NCBI RefSeq assembly: GCF_900090105.1
Contig: NZ_FMDM01000002.1
Location: 124,001 to 188,000, forward strand
Reading direction: 5' to 3'
Source: Micromonospora humi
Lineage (GTDB): Bacteria; Actinomycetota; Actinomycetes; Mycobacteriales; Micromonosporaceae
DNA: 64,000 bases
The position numbers and the translations under genes are program-made. Shown one piece after another: positions 40,476 through 49,560 of the stretch. The notes under the pieces were generated by a model. The model ran no database searches. It was not told the origin of the DNA and was given only the letters and a program-made list of their open reading frames with translations. Each line of letters begins with the position of its first letter. The stretch's first letter is position 1.

Positions 40476-41126
40476 ATGGTCACGCTCGGCGCGGTGGTGG
40501 GCATCGCCCTGGTGGCGCTCGGTCTGGTGCTCACGCCCGGGCCGAACATGGTCTACCTGGTGTCCCGGTCGGTCACCCAGGGGCGCCGCGCCGGGCTGGT
40601 GTCGCTGCTCGGGGTGGCGGTCGGCTTCCTGGTCTACCTGGCCGCCGCGGTGGCCGGCATCGCCACCGTCTTCGTGCTGGTCCCGCCGCTCTACACGGCC
40701 GTGAAGCTGGCCGGCGCGGCCTACCTGCTCTGGTTGGCCTGGCGCACGCTGCGCCCGGGCGGCCGGTCGGCGTTCACGCCGGCGCCGCTGCCGCCGGACC
40801 GGCCCCGGCGGCTGTTCACCATGGGTCTGGTCACCAACCTGCTCAACCCGAAGATCGCGATCCTCTACGTGTCGCTGCTGCCGCAGTTCGTCGACCCGGC
40901 GCGCGGGCACGTGGCGGTGCAGAGCCTGCTGCTCGGGCTGACCCAGATCGGCATCGCGCTGACCGTCAACGCGCTGATCGTGCTCAGCGCCGGCGCGGTG
41001 TCGGCGTTCCTCACCCGCCGGCCGGGCTGGGCCCGCCTCCAGCGCTACGTGATGGGCACCGTGCTGGCCGGGCTCGCGGTGCGCATCGCCGCGGACCGCT
41101 CCCGCGCCGCCGTCGCCACCCCCTGA
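40476..41126 (+). CDS. LysE-family exporter
   Basis: 216 residues, six membrane segments. GLVLTPGPNMVYLVSRSVTQGRRAGLVSLLGVAVGF (residues 17-52) is the LysE/RhtB signature, and NLLNPKIAILYVSLLPQFVDP the second half's. Members export amino acids or related metabolites through the plasma membrane. GGGAGGCGGC precedes ATG 40476. Confidence 0.88.
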   Translation: MVTLGAVVGIALVALGLVLTPGPNMVYLVSRSVTQGRRAGLVSLLGVAVGFLVYLAAAVAGIATVFVLVPPLYTAVKLAGAAYLLWLAWRTLRPGGRSAFTPAPLPPDRPRRLFTMGLVTNLLNPKIAILYVSLLPQFVDPARGHVAVQSLLLGLTQIGIALTVNALIVLSAGAVSAFLTRRPGWARLQRYVMGTVLAGLAVRIAADRSRAAVATP

Positions 41127-41141
41127 TCCGGTACGCGTGCC

Positions 41142-43133
41142 TCAGCACGGCGGTTCGCGCAGCACCGCCACGCCGCCGGGCGGCACGGTGACCCGGTCGT
41201 CGACCGGCTCGCCGGTGAGCAGCTCGTGCCCCGCGGCCGGCACCCGCTGCGGCCGGTCGGTGTGGTTGAGCAGGAACAGCCAGCTGCGGTCGCCGTCGCG
41301 CCGGCGTACCGCCTCGACGCCGGGGGGCGCCGCCGGGCAGGTCGGGACGACGCCGGCGAGCCGGGCCGCGTCGGTGAGCAGCCGGCGGTAGCTGTCATCG
41401 TCGGGCCGGGTGGAGACGTACCAGGCGCGGGCGTCGCCGATGCGGTGCCGGGTGACCGCGGGCCGGCCGTCGAGCACCCCGCCGATGTAGGCGGTGACCT
41501 GTTCCGCGCCGGCCAGGTGCACCGTCTCGGACCAGATTCGGCCGAACCCGCCGCTGGTCAGCGGTACCCGTTCGTCGTCGGCGAGCGGGTGGAACTCCTC
41601 CACCCGCACCCCGAGCAGATCCCGGTACGCGCCCGGGTAGCCGCCGAGGCGGACCCGGGCGTGTTCGTCGGCGACCCCGCTGAGCCAGGTGACCAGCAGG
41701 TGCCCGCCGGCGTGGACGTGCCGGCGTACCCACTCGGCGGTGGCGTCGGAGGCCAGGTAGAGCGCGGGCAGCACGAGCAGCCGGTGCCCGTCGAGCGGGT
41801 CGCCGGGCACCACCAGGTCGGTGGTGACGCCCGCCTGCCACAGCGCCCGGTGCGCGGCGGCCACCTCGCCCGGATGGTCGAGGCCGGTGCGGGGCATCCC
41901 GGGGTGGCGCAGCGCCCAGCCGCTGGCCGCGTCGTAGGCGATGGCCACCCGCGCCTCGATCCGGCCCGTCTGGACCGCGCCGAGTCGCCCGAGCGTCGTG
42001 CCGAGGTCGGTGGCCTCGCGGAACACCCGGGTCTCCGGGCCGGCGTGCGACACCACGGCCGAGTGGAAGTGTTCCGCGCCGCCGGCCGGGGCGCGCCACT
42101 GGAAGAACATCACCCCGGCGGAGCCGCGGGCGACGTGCGCGAGGCTGTGCCGGGTCATCCGTCCCGGCTCCTTGGTGTGCATCCGCCCGGCGGTGTGGAT
42201 CCGGTCGGGGGCGCTCTCCATCAGCAGCCACGGCGCGGGCCGGCCGGCGCCGTGGCGGGCCCAGCCGCGGGCGAGGTCGGCGGCGAGCGCGGTCTGCTCC
42301 TCGGCGCCGCCGTCGACCCGGTCCGGGTAGTGGTCGACGGCCACCAGGTCGACCTCGCGCGCCCACCGGGCGTGGTCGACCGGCACCCAGTCGCCGAGCA
42401 CGTAGTTGGTGGTGACCGGCACCGCCGGGTTCGCCGCCCGCAGCACGTCGCGCTGCTCGGTGTACGCCGACAGCAGCTCGTCCGACCAGAAGCGACGGAA
42501 GTCGAGCAGTTGGCCGGGGTTGCCCAGGTACTGGGTGGCGCGGGGCGCGCCGACGTGCGCCCAGTCCGCGTAGTGCTGACCCCAGAAGCTGGTGGCCCAG
42601 GCGTCGTTGAGCGTGTCGAGGTCACCGTGCCGGTCGACCAGCCAGCGGCGGAACGCCGTCTCGGCGTGCGGGCAGTGGCAGGTGGTGCCGTACTCGTTGT
42701 GCACGTGCCACAGTGCCAGCGCCGGGTGGTGGGCGTAGCGGGCGGCGAGCGTCGCGGCGATGCGGCGGGCCGCGGCGCGGTAGGCGGGCGCGGCGGCGCA
42801 GTAGGTGTCCCGGCTGCCGTGGTGCAGGCGGGTGCCGTCGGCGGTGACCGGCATCGCGTCCGGGTGGGCGTGGGTGAACCAGGGCGGCGGTGAGGCGGTG
42901 GGGGTGGCCAGGGCGGCCCGTACGCCGCCGGCGTGCAGCAGGTCCAGCACCTCGTCGAGCCAGTCGAACGTGTAGCGGGCGGGGGCTGGTTCCAGGCGGG
43001 ACCAGGCGAACACGCCGACCGTGACCAGGTTGACGCCGGCGGCGCGCATCAGGGCGACGTCCTCGTGCCACACCTCGGGACGCCACTGCTCCGGGTTCCA
43101 GTCCCCGCCGTACCACAGCGCTTTAGTTGTCAT
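41142..43133 (-). CDS. GH42 beta-galactosidase
   Basis: 663 residues. YGGDWNPEQW at the start, the acid/base HNEYG (Glu147) and the nucleophile LLMESAPD (Glu306), followed by the trimerisation and C-terminal beta domains of GH42. CHC with His near 154 is the zinc-site area. No signal peptide, so it acts in the cytoplasm on imported galactosides or arabino-galactan oligomers. ATG 43133 lies 7 bases after TACTTT and so is leaderless. It is divergent from the GH31 gene. Confidence 0.92.
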   Translation of the reverse strand: MTTKALWYGGDWNPEQWRPEVWHEDVALMRAAGVNLVTVGVFAWSRLEPAPARYTFDWLDEVLDLLHAGGVRAALATPTASPPPWFTHAHPDAMPVTADGTRLHHGSRDTYCAAAPAYRAAARRIAATLAARYAHHPALALWHVHNEYGTTCHCPHAETAFRRWLVDRHGDLDTLNDAWATSFWGQHYADWAHVGAPRATQYLGNPGQLLDFRRFWSDELLSAYTEQRDVLRAANPAVPVTTNYVLGDWVPVDHARWAREVDLVAVDHYPDRVDGGAEEQTALAADLARGWARHGAGRPAPWLLMESAPDRIHTAGRMHTKEPGRMTRHSLAHVARGSAGVMFFQWRAPAGGAEHFHSAVVSHAGPETRVFREATDLGTTLGRLGAVQTGRIEARVAIAYDAASGWALRHPGMPRTGLDHPGEVAAAHRALWQAGVTTDLVVPGDPLDGHRLLVLPALYLASDATAEWVRRHVHAGGHLLVTWLSGVADEHARVRLGGYPGAYRDLLGVRVEEFHPLADDERVPLTSGGFGRIWSETVHLAGAEQVTAYIGGVLDGRPAVTRHRIGDARAWYVSTRPDDDSYRRLLTDAARLAGVVPTCPAAPPGVEAVRRRDGDRSWLFLLNHTDRPQRVPAAGHELLTGEPVDDRVTVPPGGVAVLREPPC

Positions 43134-43250
43134 CCCGGCCAAAGTAAGAACAGGTGAGGCGGAAAGTCAATGCGGCCGATCATTGACAGTTAGTTGTGGT
43201 TCCAAAGAAACTGGCGGTGCCGCCGCCCGGGTCGCCGCGAGGAGACGCCC
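43134..43250. promoter_or_regulatory. Divergent promoter of GH42 and GH31
   Basis: On the minus strand TTGACT (43165-43170) and TACTTT (43141-43146), 18 bases apart, with the GH42 ATG 7 bases on. On the plus strand ATTGACAGTTAGTTGTGG (about 43179-43196) precedes GH31. TTAGTTGT occurs in both directions of transcription (43123-43130 and about 43189) and TTTAGTTTAA again before the ROK gene (45608), so it may be the ROK half-site. Confidence 0.5.
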
Positions 43251-45584
43251 ATGCCGTACCGCCCGCCCTTGGTCCCGTACGAGACGTTCGTGGCCGACCC
43301 GCCCGACCTGCCGGTCCGCTGCCCCGGTGAGGAGGGCGCCGACGACGTGCTGCGGGCCGAGGTGGTCGCGACCGACCCGCACGGGGTCACGCTCAGCGCC
43401 ACCTGCGCCTCCGGTCGCACGCTCGTCGCGCGGGTCGAGGCCGCCGGGGACGGGATCCTGCGGGTACGCCTCACCGACGACCTCTCGGTGCGCAGCCGCT
43501 CCGCGCCCGCCACCACCCTGACCCGGCCCGCGCCGCACCCGGCCGAGGTCACCGTCGACGACGCGTACGCCCGGGTGGACGCGGGCGGCGCCGTGGCCGA
43601 GATCCGCCTCGACCCGTGGGGGCTGCGGTTCCTCGACTCCGACGGCCGGCTGCTGGTGGCCACCGACGGCGGCACCCGCGACATCAGCGGCCGGCGGCGT
43701 ACCCTGCCGCTGGGCCGCTCGACCGTGGACGGCGAGCCGGTCGCCTGGCACGAGAGCTTCGTGGCGCCCGGCGACGAGCGGTTCGTCGGCTTCGGCGAGA
43801 AGTTCACCCCGCTCGACAAGCGCGGCCAACGCCCGCTGATGTGGAACTTCGACGCGTTCGGTGGCGAGTCCGACCGGTCGCACAAGAACGTGCCGTTCTA
43901 CCTGTCCGACCGCGGCTACGGCGTGCTCGTGGACAGCGGACTGCCGGTGCAGTTCGACGTCTGCGCCAGCACCCACAGCAGCGTGCAACTGCTGGTCCCG
44001 GACGACCTGCTCGACTACTACGTGCTGGCCGGCCCCACCCCGGCCGAGATCCTGGACCGGCTCGACGCGCTGACCGGCCGGCCGTACCTGCCGCCGAGGT
44101 GGGCGTTCGGCGCCTGGATCTCCTCCGGATTCTTCCCCGACAGCGAGCAGCGGGTACGGGAGCGGGCCCGGCTGATCCGCGAGCGCGACATCCCCTGCGA
44201 CGTGCTGCACCTGGACTGCTACTGGCAGGTCGCCGGCCGCTGGTCGGAGATGCGCTGGGACGAGCAGGCGTTCCCCGACCCGCCCGGCATGCTCAAGGAC
44301 CTCACCGAGCAGGGCTTCCGGGTGTGCCTGTGGATGAACCCCTACCTGATGACCGACAGCCCGCTCTACGCCGAGGCCGACGCCGCCGGCTACTTCCTGC
44401 GCCGCCCGGACGGCGGCACGTACGTCGCGGACACCTGGCACGGCAGCTATCCGGTCTGCGCCATCGTGGACCTCACCAACCCGGCGGCGGTGCGCTGGTT
44501 CCAGGGCCTGCTGCGGCCGCTGCTCGCCCAGGGCGTCGCGGTGTTCAAGACCGACTTCGCCGAGGCGGTGCCCGCCGACGCGGTGGCGCACAACGGCATG
44601 ACCGGCGTCGAGCTGCACAACGTCTACGCGCTGCTGTTCAACGACGTGGTCGCCGACGTCACCGAGGAGGTGGCCGGGCACCGCACGGTGTGGGCGCGCT
44701 CGTCCTACCTGGGCGGGCAGCGGCACAGCGCGCAGTGGAGCGGCGACGTCAACGCCACCTGGCCGGGCATGGCGAGCACGCTGCGCGGCGGGCTGTCGCA
44801 CGGGTTGTCCGGGGTGCCGTTCTGGAGCCACGACACCGGCGGCTTCCACGGCACGCCGGAGCCCGACCTGTACGTGCGCTGGACCCAGTTCGGCGCCCTG
44901 TCACCGCTGGTGCGGCTGCACGGCACCACCAGCCGGCTGCCGTGGGACTTCCCGCCGGAGGCGGAACGCCACGCGGTGGCCGCGCTGCGGCTGCGCTACC
45001 GGCTGCTGCCGTACCTCTGGTCGGCGGCCGTGGAGGCCTCCCGCACCGGCAGCCCGATGATGCGGGCGCTGCTGCTCGACACGCCCGACGACCCGACCGC
45101 CTGGGCCACCGACCTGCAGTACCGTCTCGGCGCCGACCTGCTGGTGGCGCCGGTGCTCGACAAGTCCGGGCGCCGCGCCGTCTACCTGCCCGTCGGCGAC
45201 GACTGGCTGGACGCGGCCACCGGGCAGCGCCACGCCGGCGGCCGGCACCTGCGGGTGCACGCGCCGATCGACCGGCTGCCGCTGTATGTACGACACGGGG
45301 CACTGGTGCCGGTGGTGGCGCCCGCGTCGACCGTCGCCGACGGCCCGTTCCGTGACGTCACGCTCGTCGCCTGGGGTGGGACCGACGGGGTGACGGTGAT
45401 CCGCGACCCCGACGGCGACACCACTGTCACCGCCGCCCGCGACGGCGACACGCTGCGGGTACGGGTGGACGGACCGCTGGACGTCCGCCGGGTCAGCGTG
45501 GTCGGCGACGACCCGCCGCGGCGGGTGGTGCTCGACGGCCAGCCGGCGCCGGTGACCCCGTTCGAGCCCTGGTTCGGCGGCTGA
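43251..45584 (+). CDS. GH31 alpha-xylosidase/glucosidase
   Basis: 777 residues. N-terminal beta domain, RFVGFGEKFTPLDKRGQ, then the barrel with nucleophile KTDFAEA (Asp435) and acid/base WSGDVNATW (Asp499), and PLVRLHGTTSRLPW. LHLDCYWQ with Asp322 and the FGEKF loop fit YicI-like alpha-xylosidases, which remove xylose from xyloglucan oligomers. No signal peptide. GAGGAGA lies before ATG 43251. With GH42 and GH3 nearby it suits uptake and breakdown of xyloglucan fragments. Confidence 0.9.
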   Translation: MPYRPPLVPYETFVADPPDLPVRCPGEEGADDVLRAEVVATDPHGVTLSATCASGRTLVARVEAAGDGILRVRLTDDLSVRSRSAPATTLTRPAPHPAEVTVDDAYARVDAGGAVAEIRLDPWGLRFLDSDGRLLVATDGGTRDISGRRRTLPLGRSTVDGEPVAWHESFVAPGDERFVGFGEKFTPLDKRGQRPLMWNFDAFGGESDRSHKNVPFYLSDRGYGVLVDSGLPVQFDVCASTHSSVQLLVPDDLLDYYVLAGPTPAEILDRLDALTGRPYLPPRWAFGAWISSGFFPDSEQRVRERARLIRERDIPCDVLHLDCYWQVAGRWSEMRWDEQAFPDPPGMLKDLTEQGFRVCLWMNPYLMTDSPLYAEADAAGYFLRRPDGGTYVADTWHGSYPVCAIVDLTNPAAVRWFQGLLRPLLAQGVAVFKTDFAEAVPADAVAHNGMTGVELHNVYALLFNDVVADVTEEVAGHRTVWARSSYLGGQRHSAQWSGDVNATWPGMASTLRGGLSHGLSGVPFWSHDTGGFHGTPEPDLYVRWTQFGALSPLVRLHGTTSRLPWDFPPEAERHAVAALRLRYRLLPYLWSAAVEASRTGSPMMRALLLDTPDDPTAWATDLQYRLGADLLVAPVLDKSGRRAVYLPVGDDWLDAATGQRHAGGRHLRVHAPIDRLPLYVRHGALVPVVAPASTVADGPFRDVTLVAWGGTDGVTVIRDPDGDTTVTAARDGDTLRVRVDGPLDVRRVSVVGDDPPRRVVLDGQPAPVTPFEPWFGG

Positions 45585-45664
45585 GGCCGCCGGCCGGGGC
45601 TGTGGCCGATTTAGTTTAAGCTGTAGCCGAACCCGACGGCCGCGGCGCAGGAGGCGGGCACCAC
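45585..45664 (+). promoter_or_regulatory. ROK gene control region
   Basis: GATTTAGTTTAAGCTGTAG at about 45608-45626 is AT-rich against a GC-rich ground and contains TTTAGTTTAA, similar to the TTAGTTGT words in the GH42/GH31 region. AGGAGG lies before GTG 45665. Confidence 0.45.
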
Positions 45665-46903
45665 GTGATCAGCATCGACCGGTCGTTCCAGACGGCCGAC
45701 CTGGGTGACGTGCGGGTGGCCAACCGGGCCGTCGTGCTGCGGCACGTCCGGTTGCACGCCCCCTGCTCGCGCGCCGACGTCGCCGCGCGCACCGGGCTCA
45801 ACAAGGCCACCGTCTCCAGCCTGGTCGGCGAGCTGATCGAACACGGTCTGCTGCGCGAGACCGGGCTGACCGAGAACCGGGTCGGCCGGCCGGCCACCAT
45901 GCTGGTCCTGGACGGTTCCCGCCACGTCGGTCTCGGCCTGCAGATCGGCGCCGACGAGCTGGTCGTGGTCGCCGCCGACCTCGCCGGCGAGCCGCTGCTC
46001 ACCTGGCGACGCGCGTTCGCCGCCGCGACCGCCGGGCCCGAGGAGACGGTACGCGCGCTCGCCACGCTCACCCGCCGCGCGGTCACCCGGGTCACCGGCG
46101 CGGGCCGCACGGTACTCGGCCTCACCGTGGGCGTACCCGGGCTGGTCGACGCCGACGGCGTCGTGCCGGCCGCGCCCGCGCTGGGCTGGCGCGGCGTGCC
46201 GCTCGCCGCCGCCCTGCGCCGCGCGCTGCGCGACCCGGGCTTCCCCGTCGGCGTCGACACCGACGCCAACCTCGCCGTCTCGGCCGAGCTGCGCCACGGC
46301 CCGTACGCCGGCACGGCCGACCTGGTGCACGTGACCGGCGGGCTGGCCGTCGGCGCCGGCCTGGTCAGCGGCGGCCGGCTGCTGCGCGGCGGCCGCGGCT
46401 TCGCCGGCGCGATCGGCCACCTGCCGGTGGCGGCGGGTCCGCCGCCGACCGGGACCGAGGCGCCGGCCTGCCACTGCGGCCGGCACGGCTGTCTCGCGGC
46501 GGTGGCCGGGGTGGACGCCGTGGTGCGTCGCCTCCTGCCGGACGCCGCCTCGGACGGCCCGGTCACCGACTACCTGCCGGAGATCGAACGGATCCAGGCC
46601 CTCGCCCGCGCCGGGGACGTCCCGGTGCGCGACGGGCTCGCCGAGGTCGGCCGGCAGCTCGGGTACGCGATCTCCGTCCTGGTCGACCTGCTCGACCCGG
46701 AGGTGGTGGTGGTCGGCGGTCACCTGGCGGCGCTCGCGCCGTGGCTGCTGCCGGCCGCCCGCGCCGAGGTTTCCGCCCGCACGTCGGGGCCGCCGGCCAC
46801 GGTCCGGCTGGAGGCCAGCGCGTTGGGTTCGGTGGCCAGCGCGGTGGGCGGCGCCACCGCCGCACTGGCCGCGGTGGAGGCCGGGCAACTGCCCGCCGCC
46901 TGA
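45665..46903 (+). CDS. ROK-family transcriptional regulator
   Basis: 412 residues. N-terminal winged helix (RADVAARTGLNKATVSSLVGELIEHGLLRE, residues 36-65) and a C-terminal ROK sugar-kinase-like domain with the zinc motif CHCGRHGC (269-276). LGLTVGVPGLVDADG matches ROK, as does VDTDANLAVSAELRHG. Likely represses GH42/GH31 and itself, responding to xylose or a similar sugar. It follows the GH31 gene by 80 bases. Confidence 0.9.
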   Translation: MISIDRSFQTADLGDVRVANRAVVLRHVRLHAPCSRADVAARTGLNKATVSSLVGELIEHGLLRETGLTENRVGRPATMLVLDGSRHVGLGLQIGADELVVVAADLAGEPLLTWRRAFAAATAGPEETVRALATLTRRAVTRVTGAGRTVLGLTVGVPGLVDADGVVPAAPALGWRGVPLAAALRRALRDPGFPVGVDTDANLAVSAELRHGPYAGTADLVHVTGGLAVGAGLVSGGRLLRGGRGFAGAIGHLPVAAGPPPTGTEAPACHCGRHGCLAAVAGVDAVVRRLLPDAASDGPVTDYLPEIERIQALARAGDVPVRDGLAEVGRQLGYAISVLVDLLDPEVVVVGGHLAALAPWLLPAARAEVSARTSGPPATVRLEASALGSVASAVGGATAALAAVEAGQLPAA

Positions 46904-47139
46904 CCCTTGACCGCACCGCCCCCGGGTGCCAACCTCGGTAGCGCCGCTACCGGGCCGGGCAACCCGTGGGCGGCCTGTTTTCCGGTGGTTGTCGAAGCGC
47001 TTCACCAACGCTCCGGGCCGACCGCCGCCGGCCGACCACCCCCCTTTTCTGCACGCGTGCGCGCCGCCGTCCACCGGTCGGTCGTCGAAGCGCTTCGACG
47101 CCCCGGCGGGCGGGCGCACGCCCACCGGAGGCGCCCGCC
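46904..47139 (+). promoter_or_regulatory. Two LacI-type operators before GH3
   Basis: CGTCGAAGCGCTTCGACG (47083-47100) is a perfect 18-bp palindrome, and TTGTCGAAGCGCTTCACCAA (46989-47008) an imperfect one, 94 bases apart. Both contain GAAGCGCTTC, the centre of LacI/CebR-like operators. The LacI gene follows in the same operon. Nothing else is seen in the 236 bases. Confidence 0.75.
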
Positions 47140-49560
47140 ATGACCGACCGCACCCCCCACCGCCCCGACGACCTGCTGGCCCGCCTCACCGTGGCGGAGA
47201 AGCTCGGCCTGCTGCACCAGTGGCAGGCGCCGGTCCCCCGACTCGACCTGCCCGCGTTCCGCACCGGCACCGAGGCGCTGCACGGCGTCGCCTGGCTCGG
47301 CGAGGCCACCGTCTTCCCGCAGGCGCTCGGCCTCGCGGCCAGCTGGAACCCGCAGCTCATCCGGGCGGTCGGCGCCGCCGTCGGTGACGAGGTACGGGCC
47401 AAGCACCGGGCCGACCCGCGGCGCGTCGGGCTCAACGTGTGGGCGCCGGTGGTCAACCCGCTGCGCGACCCCCGGTGGGGCCGCAACGAGGAAGGCTGGT
47501 CCGAGGACCCCTGGCTCACCGGTCGGCTCGGCACCGCGTACGCGTCCGGGCTGCGCGGCGAGCACCCCACCCGGCTGCGGACCGCGCCGACGCTCAAGCA
47601 CTTCCTCGGCTACAACAACGAGACCGACCGGGCGGTCACCTCCAGCAACCTGCCGCCGCGCGTGCTGCACGAGTACGAGCTGCCCGCGTTCCGTGCCCCG
47701 CTGGCCGCCGGCGCGGCGGTCGCCGTGATGGCGTCGTACAACCTGGTCGACGGCGTGCCGGCGCACCTGAGCCCGCTGATCGACGGCGAGCTGCGCGGCT
47801 GGGCCGACGACGAGGTGATGGTGGTCGGCGACGCCGGCGCGGTCGGCAACATCGCCGGCGTGCAGCGGCACCTGCCCGACCACGTCGCCGGGTTCGCCGC
47901 CGCGCTGCGCGCCGGGGTGGACAGCTTCACCGAGGACGACGAGGATCCGGGCCCCACCGTCGCACGGCTCACCGAGGCACTGGCCCGTGGCCTGATCACC
48001 GAGTCCGACGTGGACCGGGCGGTCCGGCGGATCCTGTCGGTGCGGCTGCGCCTGGGCGACCTGGACCCGCCCGGCCACGACCCGTACGCCGACGTGCCGG
48101 CCGACGTGGTGAACTGTCCGGCCCACCGGGAACTCGCCCGCGAGGCCGCCCGCCAGTCGATCGTGCTGCTGGGCAACGACGGGCTGCTGCCGCTCGCGGC
48201 CGACCTGCGGGTCGCCGTGCTCGGCCCGCTCGCCGACACCGTGCTCACCGACTGGTACAGCGGCACGCTGCCGTACGCGGTCAGCGTGTACGACGGGTTG
48301 CTCGGACGGGTACGCGAGGTCACCACCCACGCCGGCGCGGACCGGATCACGCTGCACGTCGACAGTCGCGCGGTGGGCCGCACCGACGACGGGCCGCTGA
48401 CCCTCACCGACGCGACGCCGGCCGAGTTCGACGTGGTCGACTGGGGCGACGGGGTGCTGGCGCTGTGCACGGTCCACACCGGCCGCTACGTCGGCGCCGA
48501 CGACTCCGGCGCGCTCGTCGCCGACCGTCCGGGCCCGGGCGGCTGGGTGGTCCGCGAGACGTTCCGCCTGCACCACCGGCCCGACGGCACGGCGCTGCTG
48601 CACCACCTCGCCACCGGCCGGCACGTCGGCGTCGACGGCGGCGGCCGCCTCAGCGTCGCCACCGACGCCCCCGCCGCGTTCACCGTGCGGCTGCGCGTCG
48701 ACGGCGCGGCCGAGGCCGCCGCGCTGGCCGCCGCCGCCGACGTGGCCGTGGTGGTGCTCGGCAACCACCCGATGGTCAACGGCCGCGAGACCGAGGACCG
48801 CGTCGACCTGGCGCTGCCCGCCGGTCAGCTCGACCTGCTGCGCGCCGTGCACGCCGCGAACCCGCGCACCGTGCTGGCGCTGACCAGCAGCTACCCGTAC
48901 GCGGTGGGGTGGGCCCGGGAGCACCTGCCGGCGGTGCTGTGGAGCGCCCACGGCGGGCAGGAGCACGGCAACGCGCTGGCCGACGTGCTGCTCGGCGCGG
49001 AGGACCCGGGCGGCCGGCTCACCCAGACCTGGTACGCCGACACCGCGGAGCTGCCCGACCTGCTCGACTACGACGTCATCGGCGCGGACGCCACCTACCT
49101 CTACCACCGGGGCGAGCCGCTGTACCCGTTCGGCCACGGGCTCAGCTACGCCGAGTTCGACTACGCTGACCTCCGGTTGAGCACCGCCGCGGCGCACGCC
49201 GGCGAGGAGGTGGAGGTGAGCGTCGAGGTCACCAACACGGGCCGCCGCCCGGGCACCGAGGTGGTGCAGCTCTACACCCGGCAGCGGCGCTCCCGGGCCA
49301 AGCAGCCGCTGCGCCAGTTGCGCGACTTCGCCCGGGTCACCCTCGAACCCGGCTGCGCGGCCCGGGTCACCCTGCGGCTGCGTACCGCGGAACTGGCCTG
49401 GTGGGACGAGACCCGCGCCGCCCCGGTGGTGGAGGACGCCACCCACTCGGTGCTGGTCGGCCGCTCCGCCCGCGACATCCGGCTGGTCGGCGCGGTCACC
49501 GTGACCGGCGCCGGCGGGGTGAGCACGCCCGCGGCGCGGCGCTCCGGGGCCGGCCGGTGA
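47140..49560 (+). CDS. GH3 beta-glycosidase with beta-trefoil insertion
   Basis: 806 residues. The N-terminal barrel has NPLRDPRWGRNEEGWSEDP, KHFLGY (Lys153-His154) and the nucleophile MVVGDAGAV (Asp231). The second domain starts about 335 (ARQSIVLLGNDGLLPL) and resumes at about 523 with ADVAVVVLGN and NGRETEDRVDLALP. The fibronectin-like C-terminus is 720-806. Between them residues 402-522 form an inserted domain with HTGRYVGADDSGALVADR and LATGRHVGVDGGGRLSV, fascin/actin-crosslink-like beta-trefoil repeats. No signal peptide. A beta-glucosidase or beta-xylosidase; specificity is not readable. It lies under two LacI operators and overlaps the LacI gene. Confidence 0.9.
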   Translation: MTDRTPHRPDDLLARLTVAEKLGLLHQWQAPVPRLDLPAFRTGTEALHGVAWLGEATVFPQALGLAASWNPQLIRAVGAAVGDEVRAKHRADPRRVGLNVWAPVVNPLRDPRWGRNEEGWSEDPWLTGRLGTAYASGLRGEHPTRLRTAPTLKHFLGYNNETDRAVTSSNLPPRVLHEYELPAFRAPLAAGAAVAVMASYNLVDGVPAHLSPLIDGELRGWADDEVMVVGDAGAVGNIAGVQRHLPDHVAGFAAALRAGVDSFTEDDEDPGPTVARLTEALARGLITESDVDRAVRRILSVRLRLGDLDPPGHDPYADVPADVVNCPAHRELAREAARQSIVLLGNDGLLPLAADLRVAVLGPLADTVLTDWYSGTLPYAVSVYDGLLGRVREVTTHAGADRITLHVDSRAVGRTDDGPLTLTDATPAEFDVVDWGDGVLALCTVHTGRYVGADDSGALVADRPGPGGWVVRETFRLHHRPDGTALLHHLATGRHVGVDGGGRLSVATDAPAAFTVRLRVDGAAEAAALAAAADVAVVVLGNHPMVNGRETEDRVDLALPAGQLDLLRAVHAANPRTVLALTSSYPYAVGWAREHLPAVLWSAHGGQEHGNALADVLLGAEDPGGRLTQTWYADTAELPDLLDYDVIGADATYLYHRGEPLYPFGHGLSYAEFDYADLRLSTAAAHAGEEVEVSVEVTNTGRRPGTEVVQLYTRQRRSRAKQPLRQLRDFARVTLEPGCAARVTLRLRTAELAWWDETRAAPVVEDATHSVLVGRSARDIRLVGAVTVTGAGGVSTPAARRSGAGR

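Noticed and set aside
47002..49446. 814-codon minus-strand frame opposite GH3
   Set aside because: Composition of a shadow frame; GH3 motifs on the plus strand are unambiguous.
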